Source of the DNA: Methylomonas montana
Lineage (GTDB): Bacteria > Pseudomonadota > Gammaproteobacteria > Methylococcales > Methylomonadaceae
Reading direction: 5' to 3'
DNA length: 64,000 nt
Assembly (NCBI RefSeq): GCF_030490285.1
Contig: NZ_CP129884.1
Span: 4,464,001 to 4,528,000, forward strand
The first letter of the stretch is position 1. The number at the start of each line of letters is the position of its first letter. Positions 46,291 through 54,093 of the stretch are shown here, in pieces. The notes below the pieces were generated by a model. That model searched no databases, was not told the DNA's origin, and saw only the letters and a program-made list of their open reading frames with translations. Both the position numbers and the translations under genes were made by a program.

Positions 46291-46821
46291 TCAATCATCT
46301 CCAACCACCGTCAAATCCAAATCCCCAGCCCAATTTTCCGGATAAACTCCCTTTTCAACATACCGATGAAAACTGGAATAAGGCCAGTCTATAACTCGGG
46401 AGACCAAGCCATGTTTAACCGGATTAACATGCACATAATCCACATGACGTTCAAAGTCTGTTTCATCCCTTATCGAATGCTCCCAAAAATGTCGTTGCCA
46501 TATTCCGCGTTCATTCGCAGCTTTTCGTGCATCCGACCGATACTCTGTTTTGGGTAACACCCGCGAAAATCCGCTTTTAATCAACCGCCAGCGTTTGCTG
46601 AAATCCGCATCGCCCGGCGGCAATGTCCAAACCGCATGCAAGTGTTCCGGCAGCACCACCCAAGCGTCGATCTTGAACGGATACCGTTCCCTTACCGCGC
46701 GTACGGTTTCGCGTAATAAATTGATTTCTCGAATCAGCAAATCGTTATTTTTACGTTCCAGCAAATTCACCGTAAAAAACCATGTGCCACCGGGAATAAA
46801 TGCGCGTCGGTAATTTGGCAT
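46291..46821 (-). CDS. REP-associated tyrosine transposase (RAYT), intact
   Basis: 176 residues. Starts with PNYRRAFIPGGTWFFTVNLLE, the typical RAYT N-terminus. The HUH metal-binding motif is LPEHLHAVWTLP near residue 60 and the catalytic Tyr helix is VDYVHVNPVKHG near 130, ending with WPYSSFHRYV. RAYTs are domesticated IS200/IS605-like enzymes thought to propagate REP sequences. REP hairpins sit 15 bases from one end and 39 bases from the other. No frameshift or stop is seen, so it may be active. Confidence 0.92.
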   Translation of the reverse strand: MPNYRRAFIPGGTWFFTVNLLERKNNDLLIREINLLRETVRAVRERYPFKIDAWVVLPEHLHAVWTLPPGDADFSKRWRLIKSGFSRVLPKTEYRSDARKAANERGIWQRHFWEHSIRDETDFERHVDYVHVNPVKHGLVSRVIDWPYSSFHRYVEKGVYPENWAGDLDLTVVGDD

Positions 46822-46860
46822 GGATTTTTACAATTTCGGGATTATGAATTTATACATGCA

Positions 46861-46885
46861 TCCGATTACGCTTCGCTAATCGGAC
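46861..46885 (+). repeat. REP hairpin 2
   Basis: Stem TCCGATTA / TAATCGGA with loop CGCTTCGC. Lies just upstream of the RAYT start and is followed by CC, as in hairpin 3. Confidence 0.8.
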
Positions 46886-46908
46886 CTTGTATTATCCAAC
46901 CGTGTTTT

Positions 46909-47106
46909 TCAGGAGATAATGAAATCTCGAAAACATGCCTGAGGGGCACCTACGGGCTTAAACGGATACCGTTCCCTTACCGAGCTTACGGTTTGGCGTA
47001 ATAAATCCACTTCCCGAATCAGCAAGTCGTTATTTTTACGTTCCAGTAAATTCACCGTAAAAAACCATGTGCCACCAGGAATAAATGCGCGTCGGTAATT
47101 GGGCAT
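46909..47106 (-). pseudogene. Truncated RAYT copy
   Basis: The first 49 residues are nearly identical to the N-terminus of the intact RAYT (PNYRRAFIPGGTWFFTVNLLE, then NNDLLIRE, ending RERYPFK). After that the frame runs into unrelated sequence (46909-46965) and stops, so HUH and catalytic Tyr are missing. The upstream DNA (47107-47171) also matches that of the intact gene, including hairpin 3, so an extended unit was duplicated. Breakpoint near 46965, where CTACGGGCT, the sequence that follows a REP at 47171, is found. Confidence 0.85.
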
Positions 47107-47144
47107 GGATTTTTACAATTTCGGGACTATGAGTTTATACATGC

Positions 47145-47170
47145 GTCCGATTACGCTTCGCTAATCGGAC
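47145..47170 (+). repeat. REP hairpin 3
   Basis: Stem GTCCGATTA / TAATCGGAC, loop CGCTTCGC. Same position relative to the truncated RAYT start as hairpin 2 has to the intact one. Confidence 0.8.
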
Positions 47171-47200
47171 CTACGGGCTATTGACGAGCCATTTTCGTAG

Positions 47201-47226
47201 CCCCGATTAGCGAAGTGTAATCGGGG
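47201..47226 (+). repeat. REP hairpin 4 (variant)
   Basis: Stem CCCCGATTA / TAATCGGGG with loop GCGAAGTG. A compensated variant of the same hairpin, with two paired changes in the stem (GT to CC on one arm, AC to GG on the other). Abuts the dispersed repeat copy 3. Confidence 0.75.
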
Positions 47227-47475
47227 TGGTTTTGTTCCCGTATGCTGCGCCCGAGCACCGGAGCTTTTGAATGGACAAATCGGCAGGATAGCCGATTTGC
47301 ATGCTTTGCACCCGAAGGGCGAGGCACATGGATGTGCCGAGTGATTTAAGCAGCATCCGGGTCGCCTTTTCTTTGGATACTTTCTTTTGGCGACGCAAAA
47401 GAAAGTATCTCGGCTGTCGGGCCGAGACCCGACATTAAAATCAGTCGTCGCGTTAGCGACACCAAACACAAAAGC
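47226..47475 (-). repeat. Dispersed structured repeat, copy 3
   Basis: On the minus strand reads the core GTCGGGTCTCGGCCCGAC and AGCCGAG (about 47410-47435), then a 14-base perfect stem GATACTTTCTTTTG / CAAAAGAAAGTATC (47375-47408), then the GGCGACCCGGATGC block, and ends with TTCAAAAGCTCCGGTGCTCGG and GCATACGGGA, as copy 1 does. This is the best-preserved copy of the long stem. Confidence 0.75.
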
Positions 47476-47525
47476 CTTTGGACCGCGTGGGCACAAAAAC
47501 CGTGCCCACCCTACATGACTACGAG

Positions 47526-47939
47526 CTATAAGTTACCGTTATTTGTATTTGCTTTGTCCTTAAAAACTACAATGGATAAAGAACCAATAAATAAAGCAAA
47601 AATTAAAGCGGACAATGTATGAATAGTAGAGCCAAACCATTCAAATATCGGTTCATTGCTACGCCACTTAGAGAAAGGTAACGTTTTATATCGGCCTTCA
47701 TAACAATATTCTAATTTTTTTAACATTTCCTCATTCGTAAATTTTTTTCCAGATAACTTCTGCTCATTCTCTACATCTTCAATTCTTGGACATTTATATC
47801 TGAACTTATTTTCTTCGTAATAAGTATTATCTGCATACCCACCGAATGGGAAATGAAGCAAAATAATTGAAAGAATTGACGATATGGTCAGGAAAAATCC
47901 AATTTTCTGTATTTTGTTAAATTGCGAAATAAAACTCAT
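47526..47939 (-). CDS. AT-rich two-helix membrane protein, unknown
   Basis: 137 residues from ATG 47939, ten bases after AGAGGA. A frame open to 48176 runs through the neighbouring gene and lacks support. One transmembrane helix (about 15-35), an extracytoplasmic loop with two Cys (KCPRIEDVENEQK to EYCYEGRY), and a second helix (about 110-130). Composition is clearly AT-richer than the core genes around, pointing to recent acquisition. I recognise no family. Confidence 0.55.
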   Translation of the reverse strand: MSFISQFNKIQKIGFFLTISSILSIILLHFPFGGYADNTYYEENKFRYKCPRIEDVENEQKLSGKKFTNEEMLKKLEYCYEGRYKTLPFSKWRSNEPIFEWFGSTIHTLSALIFALFIGSLSIVVFKDKANTNNGNL

Positions 47940-48012
47940 CGTTTTCAATTCCTCTTTTAATTTTTTAACAGATAAGGTAATAAGCACATCGTTGGGAATT
48001 TGTTTAGCTGGC

Positions 48013-48684
48013 CTAATAAACGAATCGGTGATCTGTTTGCTCAAGCCATTCCGCAAAGTGCGAGACCTCACAAATAGCTGCCCTGAGCTTCTCTTCAGTA
48101 ACATGAATTGACGCAAGCAATAGCCAACTCCGCTCCCCTTCTTCCATTTCAGAAAGGAGTTCGCGATCACGATCATCCATGAAAAATGGACTCGGTAGTT
48201 TATTTAGATCATCTGGTGAGTAAAATGAGCTTTGAATTGTTATTGATTCTGGGTGTTGCATGCGATTACGCGCTAGAACTAGCTCTTCTAACAGTTTTAA
48301 ATTACATGGACTCTTTTCAAAAATCACATTGAACTGCATCTTGAAATACTCCTTGTAACCATTAAACCAACCCTTCTTAAAAGCTGATTTATATGAGTCA
48401 TTAACAGGAATCCCAAGCCTGCGCTCCCAAGTTTTCAAGTACAAATGGAAGGAGGTTGAAAGCATTGAAATACATGTAAGACCAATCACTTGCAGTGACT
48501 CTTCAGCTTCTAGCCATTCTGACAGAAATGCTGGCTCAGTATCTTCGCTGTAAGGAGAAATAAAAGGTTCTTCCTCAGCTTCAATTTTTCGCATTTTCTC
48601 GATGAATGGCGCAGCACTTGTGAGGTAAAGCTGCTCAATAAAAGATAGCCGTAGACCGAGAAAGTAGCGAACGTCCAAGATCAA
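48013..48684 (-). CDS. Hypothetical soluble protein in the AT-rich patch
   Basis: 223 residues from TTG 48684 (alternatives are TTG 48678, seven bases after AGGG, and ATG 48594). A helical, acidic protein with a run of Leu/Trp-containing segments (WLEAEESLQVIGLTCISML, then LELVLARNRMQHPES-like). The LVLARNRMQHPE segment resembles the RNxxxH-type helix of HEPN-like or Cthe_2314-type proteins, but the match is only by eye. Composition is AT-rich like its neighbour. Function unknown. Confidence 0.6.
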   Translation of the reverse strand: MILDVRYFLGLRLSFIEQLYLTSAAPFIEKMRKIEAEEEPFISPYSEDTEPAFLSEWLEAEESLQVIGLTCISMLSTSFHLYLKTWERRLGIPVNDSYKSAFKKGWFNGYKEYFKMQFNVIFEKSPCNLKLLEELVLARNRMQHPESITIQSSFYSPDDLNKLPSPFFMDDRDRELLSEMEEGERSWLLLASIHVTEEKLRAAICEVSHFAEWLEQTDHRFVY

Positions 48685-48777
48685 ACCCTATTATGCCCAA
48701 CAAGCAATTAAAAAGTTTCTGTATATCATCAAAATATGCGAGTTGAACGACATGCCACCAATTTCCGCCTGTAAAAC

Positions 48778-49299
48778 TCAACTCGCCCTCTCAATCATCC
48801 CCTCAGCCTGCTTAGCAAACGCTTTCAAATCGCCCTTCTTAATCGTCGCACGCGGAATTACGATTGCGGCATCGATATCCACATAGATATAAACGTATTC
48901 TTTGTGCTTTTCCACCCGCAACATGTCTTTCCAGGGGGTTTTGCTTTTGCCGCCGGGGGCGCGTTCTTGCAGGAATTCCGGCTCGATGCTCAGCCAATGA
49001 ATGCCGAATAAAGCCTTTTTTTCCGCTTCGGTGTACTTATCAAAAAACTGCCGGCGCAAATCCATCTTCATGATGAACGGCGAGGCAAGCGACCAGGCCA
49101 GCGCCAAGATGGTGATATAGGCGGTGGTAGTCATATCCGCGTAATACACGTAATAAAACAGGCCGATGGCCATCATCACGCCCGGCGCGAAGATGCGGTT
49201 TTGGCGGATTTTTTTTTGCATTTCCGGATCTTTTTTCAGCCTTTCCTCATTAAAGTGGACCAGGTCTTCTTCGCGGAATTCGTATTCGATTTCTAACAT
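48778..49299 (-). CDS. YcxB-like membrane protein
   Basis: 173 residues. An acidic N-terminus (EIEYEFREEDLVHFNEE) is followed by two close hydrophobic helices (about 38-75) and a C-terminal beta domain ending with IPRATIKKGDLKAFAKQAEG, the pattern of the YcxB-like C-terminal domain. Function unknown. The ndh gene lies upstream on the same strand with only 25 bases between, so the two could be co-transcribed. Confidence 0.75.
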   Translation of the reverse strand: MLEIEYEFREEDLVHFNEERLKKDPEMQKKIRQNRIFAPGVMMAIGLFYYVYYADMTTTAYITILALAWSLASPFIMKMDLRRQFFDKYTEAEKKALFGIHWLSIEPEFLQERAPGGKSKTPWKDMLRVEKHKEYVYIYVDIDAAIVIPRATIKKGDLKAFAKQAEGMIERAS

Positions 49300-49324
49300 G
49301 TGTATCGCTCGGTGGAGTTGTGGG

Positions 49325-50623
49325 TTAGTGCATTTTCATTTTGGCGTGGGTACTGCGCCGGAAAAGATTGGATAAGGTCAGCATCGCGGTGCGGAAATAG
49401 CCGTGAATGGCGACCTGGTGCATTTTGTACAAGGACAAGTACACGGCATAGGCGATAAAACCGCCGACGCTGACGGTGCCCATCAAGCTACCCATTAACG
49501 AACCGACGGTGCTGAATTTACCCAGCGACACCAGCGAACCGTAGTCTCGATACACGAACGCTACAGCCGGCTTGCCTTTCAGGCGGTTGACGATGGTTTT
49601 GGCAACGGTGGAGGCCATTTGGTGTGCGGACTGGGCGCGCGGCGGCACGTTGCCGCCGTGGCCGACCCATTCGCAGGCGGCGCAGTCGCCGATGGCAAAT
49701 ATGTTCGGATCGCTGGTTTGCAAGGTCTGATCGACCACCAATTGGTTGATATGGTTGGATTCCAGACCGTCCAGATTTTTCATCCAGTCCGGTGCCTTGA
49801 TGCCGGCCGCCCAGACTTTCAGATCGGCGTCGAACACTTCGCCGTCGTAGGTATGCACCTCGGTTTCGGTGACTTCGGTGACCTTGCGACCCAGTTTTAA
49901 TTGGATGCCGAGTTTGATCAATTGGTCTTGGGTGGCTTGCGACAGCCGTGGCGGCAGGGCCGGCAACAATTGGGTGGCGGCTTCGATGATGGTGATATTA
50001 ACGTCGATCGAGCCTTCCAAACCGTAGGTTGCCAGCAGCTTGGTCACTTCGTGCAGCTCGGCGGACAATTCCACGCCGGTGGCGCCGGCGCCGATGATCA
50101 CGATAGACAGCGGCTTGTCGCGCTGGCGGCTTTGGTTGGCGTAGGACTGAATGTAATAAGTCTCCACCAGCTGTTTTTGAAAACGGAAGGCTTCCTTGGT
50201 GGTATCGATAAAGCGGCAATATTTATCAACGCCCTTGATGCCGAAGGTGTTGCTGACGCTGCCGACCGCCATCACCAAGGTATCGTACTTAAAGCGGCGT
50301 TGCGGAATGATCTCTTCGCCCTTCTTGTTGGTAATCGAGCTGACGATGACTTCCTGGTTTGCCCGATTCAAACCTTCCATTTTGCCGAACAAGAAACGGA
50401 AGTGATTACTATGAGCCTGGGCCAAATATTCGATTTCCTCGGCCTCGGCCAAGGTGCCGGATGCCACTTCGTGCAGCAGCGGCTTCCAGATATGGGTGGA
50501 GGTGGCATCCAGCAGCGTGATTTCCGCTTGGCCGCTTTTACCGAGCTTATGCCCCAATTCTGTCGCCAATTCCAGACCGGCGGCGCCACCGCCGACAATC
50601 AGGATTTTATGTTGTTCCGCCAT
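49325..50623 (-). CDS. ndh: Type II NADH:quinone dehydrogenase
   Basis: 432 residues from ATG 50623, behind GAGGGGAAGACGA; the longer frame to 50662 is not needed. FAD-binding motif ILIVGGGAAGLELA at the N-terminus and NADH-binding motif IVIIGAGATGVELSAEL near residue 165. The ATG-like quinone-site segment (APRAQSAHQMA) precedes a C-terminal amphipathic region that attaches to the membrane. It oxidises NADH without proton pumping. Family call secure. Confidence 0.95.
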   Translation of the reverse strand: MAEQHKILIVGGGAAGLELATELGHKLGKSGQAEITLLDATSTHIWKPLLHEVASGTLAEAEEIEYLAQAHSNHFRFLFGKMEGLNRANQEVIVSSITNKKGEEIIPQRRFKYDTLVMAVGSVSNTFGIKGVDKYCRFIDTTKEAFRFQKQLVETYYIQSYANQSRQRDKPLSIVIIGAGATGVELSAELHEVTKLLATYGLEGSIDVNITIIEAATQLLPALPPRLSQATQDQLIKLGIQLKLGRKVTEVTETEVHTYDGEVFDADLKVWAAGIKAPDWMKNLDGLESNHINQLVVDQTLQTSDPNIFAIGDCAACEWVGHGGNVPPRAQSAHQMASTVAKTIVNRLKGKPAVAFVYRDYGSLVSLGKFSTVGSLMGSLMGTVSVGGFIAYAVYLSLYKMHQVAIHGYFRTAMLTLSNLFRRSTHAKMKMH

Positions 50624-50923
50624 TCGTCTTCCCCTCAAGTGCTGTTTGCTTACGCTAAACAAAGAAATCGCTATCCCTGCCTTTTTATATATTCCTAATG
50701 TGTCGGCATTATAACCAATCGTGCTCGGGCTAGCCGATTTTGACGGGATGAATGCGGCCGCGCCAGGGGTAAGCGCGAATCGTTTGGCGAGATGACGAAT
50801 AGAGGTAAACTGCTACAGTGATTTTTTAATGAATCGTTAAGCTTGGCGTCGGACTATTGCCAGCGAGTTCGGCAAAAACCGGACCGAACCCCGCTTAAAA
50901 CCGCATCACCACAGGAATATCGT

Positions 50924-51415
50924 ATGTATCGAAAAAACCCGGCAAACCTGCGTTCGGCTCTTGGCCTTCTGATTATCTTTATTAGCCTGCTCAGCGGCTG
51001 CGCCTCGGAACCGCCACTGCCGCCCAGCGACGAACAGGCCGAATTACCCTCTTATGAGGGTAAGGCAGCGTACAACAAACCGTATAAAGTGAAAGGCAAA
51101 ACCTATTATCCCTTGGCTTCGGCCGGCGGCTACCGTGAAATCGGCCTGGCTTCCTGGTACGGCGCCGAGTCCGGAAATCGTACCGCCAGCGGCAGCCGGT
51201 TCAATCCGAAAGGTTTTTCGGCGGCGCATAAGACCTTGCCGATACCCTCAAAAGTCCGTGTCACCAATCTGCGCAACGGACGCTCTATCGATGTGCTAGT
51301 CAACGATAGAGGCCCGTTTTACGACGACCGATTGATCGATCTGTCCCGCGGCGCTGCGAAACAAATCGGCGTGCGCGGTTTGACCGAAGTGGAAATTCAG
51401 TCTCTCGAAAATTAG
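50924..51415 (+). CDS. rlpA: RlpA-like lipoprotein transglycosylase
   Basis: 163 residues from ATG 50924 behind CAGGAA; the frame opens at 50843 but the lipoprotein signal starts here (lipobox LLSGC). A double-psi beta-barrel follows with the RlpA signatures IGLASWYGAESGNRTASG, FSAAHKTLPIPSKVRVTNL and VNDRGPFYDDRLIDLS. The C-terminal SPOR domain of longer RlpA proteins is absent. Septal or outer-membrane glycan-strand processing is the family role. Confidence 0.92.
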   Translation: MYRKNPANLRSALGLLIIFISLLSGCASEPPLPPSDEQAELPSYEGKAAYNKPYKVKGKTYYPLASAGGYREIGLASWYGAESGNRTASGSRFNPKGFSAAHKTLPIPSKVRVTNLRNGRSIDVLVNDRGPFYDDRLIDLSRGAAKQIGVRGLTEVEIQSLEN

Positions 51416-51475
51416 ACCGCACGGCTCGCCTGCCACGGATAGCAGCAAGCCAAAAACCGGGGGATCGCCTATCCC

Positions 51476-52060
51476 TCAACAGTAACGAAAGTTTCCCCGG
51501 TAATAATATGTGACGCCTAATAGCGGATGCTCGATCGTGAAATCCAGATAAAATTCGTCCGCCGACACGGCATGCTCGCTGATACTTGCCGAACCCAACA
51601 AAAGCCAGTCGGGAATGTTTAATTGGAAGGTTCCGCACCGCAAAAAATGTCCGTTGCTGCGGTATAGCAAATCACCGTTCAAGACATCCACCCTCAACCG
51701 CAGGCCAAAGCCGAAGCCTATCGTTTCGATCAATTTATGTGCTGCCGAATAATGCATTTGCGAGCGGAAGTAATCGATCTTGCCGTCCGGGTAAGTCATG
51801 GTGCGTTGCCAGTGCAATACTTCGCCAGGCGCAGCCCATTTGTCCACCTGAACAGGCACCGCTTGGCCGCGCCAGAGCACCAGGCCGCCGAACAGATGGA
51901 TCAGCCAGATCATCGGCAATAGATAGCTGGGATAAGCAATCTCCATCGTGCCTTGCAGGTGGCTTTGTTGCCCACTGCTGATTTGATAATGCCGTTGAAT
52001 GACGCTGGGCAGCTTATGCCAGTCATCGCCCAATACTCGTTCCATTAGTGAAATAGACAT
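51476..52060 (-). CDS. DUF4166 domain protein
   Basis: 194 residues. Starts with MSISLMERVLGDDWHKLP, then LPMIWLIHLFGGL (one hydrophobic segment), and ends in a beta-rich region (EFYLDFTIEHPLLGVTYYYRG), the DUF4166 pattern. Function unknown. It is the last of a three-gene run: SDR-DoxX fusion, DUF2269, DUF4166, with a three-base gap to DUF2269. The order suggests that the three proteins act together. Confidence 0.8.
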   Translation of the reverse strand: MSISLMERVLGDDWHKLPSVIQRHYQISSGQQSHLQGTMEIAYPSYLLPMIWLIHLFGGLVLWRGQAVPVQVDKWAAPGEVLHWQRTMTYPDGKIDYFRSQMHYSAAHKLIETIGFGFGLRLRVDVLNGDLLYRSNGHFLRCGTFQLNIPDWLLLGSASISEHAVSADEFYLDFTIEHPLLGVTYYYRGNFRYC

Positions 52061-52063
52061 GGC

Positions 52064-52537
52064 TTAGCTCCAGAGTGAGTTGTGAAATACCATTAGCGTG
52101 GTGATGCCTATCATGCCGAAAAAAGCCGGCACGCCCAGCCATAACCAGATCCTGGAATAATAGCGGTAAAGATAAGGCAAGGGTTGGCCTTGGGCCAGTG
52201 ACTCGGCGGCGATGTCGCGCATGCGGATTTGCAAGATCACTACCGGCAACCAGCATAAGCCGGTGACCAGATACAGCACCAGCGTCCACCACAACCAGCC
52301 GTCGCCGAACGAGGCTGATAATTGATCGGCCAACAGGATACCGGTCAGCGGCTGGATGATGACAGTCGGCGTGGTAAACCACCAGTCGGCCAGCACCACA
52401 TGCTTGCTGGTGACTGCAATCGCCGCATGGTTACCGCTTTTATCGGCCATGACTTTGTAAAACACCGTGCCGGAACCCAGTCCGAACAGGACGATGGCAC
52501 TGAGGATATGGATCAATTTCAGGGTTAAATACATCAT
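52064..52537 (-). CDS. DUF2269 family membrane protein
   Basis: 157 residues from ATG 52537. The ATG overlaps the stop of the upstream gene (ATGATG) with a ribosome site GGAGAAAAGCC. A frame open to 52684 runs in the upstream gene and is rejected. Four hydrophobic segments and a DUF2269 opening (LKLIHILSAIVLFGLGSG) with the conserved His. Inner-membrane protein of unknown function, coupled to the SDR-DoxX fusion gene. Confidence 0.83.
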   Translation of the reverse strand: MMYLTLKLIHILSAIVLFGLGSGTVFYKVMADKSGNHAAIAVTSKHVVLADWWFTTPTVIIQPLTGILLADQLSASFGDGWLWWTLVLYLVTGLCWLPVVILQIRMRDIAAESLAQGQPLPYLYRYYSRIWLWLGVPAFFGMIGITTLMVFHNSLWS

Positions 52538-53820
52538 GGCTTTTCTCCTTCCAGCTGTCTGTAAATCAGCAGACACATCAAAAACGGGATATTTTTCAGC
52601 AGCGGTCCGAATGGATGGAACACGAATTCTGGCAAGCGCAAGGCAACCACCACGCTGTAAGCCAGCACGATCCAGAACTGCCAAAGCATCAGACGGCTTG
52701 GACGAAATCGCGCCAAGGTCGCCAGCCCCAGAATGATGTCCATTGCCGCCAGTCCATACAGTGTCAGCGGCGCGCCAAGACCGGTGATGCCGGTGTCGGC
52801 CAGCAATTGATAGCTGAGTTCATGCGGGTAAAAAATCAGCGAGGTGATGCCGCTCCACAGCCACACCAGGGCGATGCTTAGCCACAGCAAAGGCTTAAGA
52901 AAGTACAAAGCCGCATGCCAGCGCTCGGCCTGGCTGGCCGGTTTTTCGAATAGTTGCGACGAAATGCTCAACGGCTGCCGGCCCAATAATTCGGTGACCG
53001 GGCCTGAATCGGCGCTATTGCCCCGGTTCAGCATGGCGATGTTGTCTTTGTTCAAGATAGGCTCGCCCAGCCATTTGCCCAGGCCTGACGCCATCAAGCT
53101 GTAACGGTAAGGCACGGATAATGCCTTTGCCGGCGGCTTGCCCAATCTACACCTAAGGCCTCGCAGCCAATCGGCGTAGGCAATCGGTTCCGGGCCGACC
53201 AAGGCCACGGTTTTTTGCCCACCGACAGCCGGCTCAAGACAGCGGCAAACGGCCGAGGAGACATCGTCGACATGGATGGGTTGCAACGATTGCCTGCCGC
53301 CATCCGGCAGCAGATGCAGCGGCAACGCCGCCAACGCATGAAACAGGCCGCTGCTTTGCGCACCGTCGCCGTAGACTATCGACGGCTGCAACACGAACCA
53401 GTCCAGTGGCAAATTTCGTAACACGTCGTCGGCAGCTTTTTTGCTGATGTGGTAGGCCGAAGTGGCCTGTTCGTCCGCGCCCAAGGCCGAGATTTGCACG
53501 ATCTTTTTAACGCCAATTTCCGCGCCGGCCTGGAACAAGGCGATAGGCGCCTGACTATGCAATTGGGCAAAGCTTTGCCCCTTGCTTTCCGCAATAATCC
53601 CCACGCAATTGACGATCGCGTCGATGCCATGCAGATGCGGCAGCCAGTGTTCTACGCTGTTGGTTGACATGAAATCGACAGGCAAGTATTTGATGTTGGG
53701 ACTGGCTATCAGACGTCCCGGATGCCGGCAACAGGCGCTTACTTGGTGGCCTTGCCGCAGCAAGGCTCGCAACACCGCGCTACCGATAAAACCGGTGGCA
53801 CCGGTCAATAAGATATTCAT
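52534..53820 (-). CDS. SDR-type NAD(P)-binding protein fused to a DoxX-like membrane domain
   Basis: 428 residues from ATG 53820 behind GGGGAGGATGGT. The N-terminal 300 residues are an atypical SDR: glycine motif LLTGATGFIGSAVL, ISALGADEQATSAYHISKKAADD as active-site-like segment, LQPSIVYGDGA. The C-terminal 130 residues hold four transmembrane helices of DoxX type (WSGITSLIFYP). Such fusions occur in pseudomonads and methylotrophs beside DUF2269 and DUF4166 genes. Reaction not known; the membrane part may bind a lipid or quinone. First gene of the operon. Confidence 0.87.
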   Translation of the reverse strand: MNILLTGATGFIGSAVLRALLRQGHQVSACCRHPGRLIASPNIKYLPVDFMSTNSVEHWLPHLHGIDAIVNCVGIIAESKGQSFAQLHSQAPIALFQAGAEIGVKKIVQISALGADEQATSAYHISKKAADDVLRNLPLDWFVLQPSIVYGDGAQSSGLFHALAALPLHLLPDGGRQSLQPIHVDDVSSAVCRCLEPAVGGQKTVALVGPEPIAYADWLRGLRCRLGKPPAKALSVPYRYSLMASGLGKWLGEPILNKDNIAMLNRGNSADSGPVTELLGRQPLSISSQLFEKPASQAERWHAALYFLKPLLWLSIALVWLWSGITSLIFYPHELSYQLLADTGITGLGAPLTLYGLAAMDIILGLATLARFRPSRLMLWQFWIVLAYSVVVALRLPEFVFHPFGPLLKNIPFLMCLLIYRQLEGEKP

Positions 53821-54093
53821 ACCATCCTCCCCACGCATTGAGTAAGGCTTACTGGAAGAGGATATTTGCTGGCGATTGCCGGCAAGATTGCGGCTAGCCG
53901 ATGCGAGTCTTTCAATCTGATACTCATGGTTTTGCTCCTTTAAGTTGAGAGGCGGGAGCAGATTAACCAGCGTAAAACCAATGGGCTTCCGAATTGATAG
54001 GACAGGAATAGAAATTTATGGTGACCGATGAAAAGCCATAAATTTCAAGCTATTGAGAAATTACAAAATGATAAAAGTGGAAGCCGGATTCGA

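Noticed and set aside
47161-47496. 111-residue minus-strand frame in repeat copy 3
   Set aside because: Repeat translation (SRPDSR-type peptide), not a gene.
48695-48760. Possible second attC upstream of the AT-rich gene (GTTGGGC on the minus strand and GTTCAAC 50 bases away)
   Set aside because: The boxes fit the consensus, but the inner arms do not pair and there is no extrahelical base, so chance is more likely.
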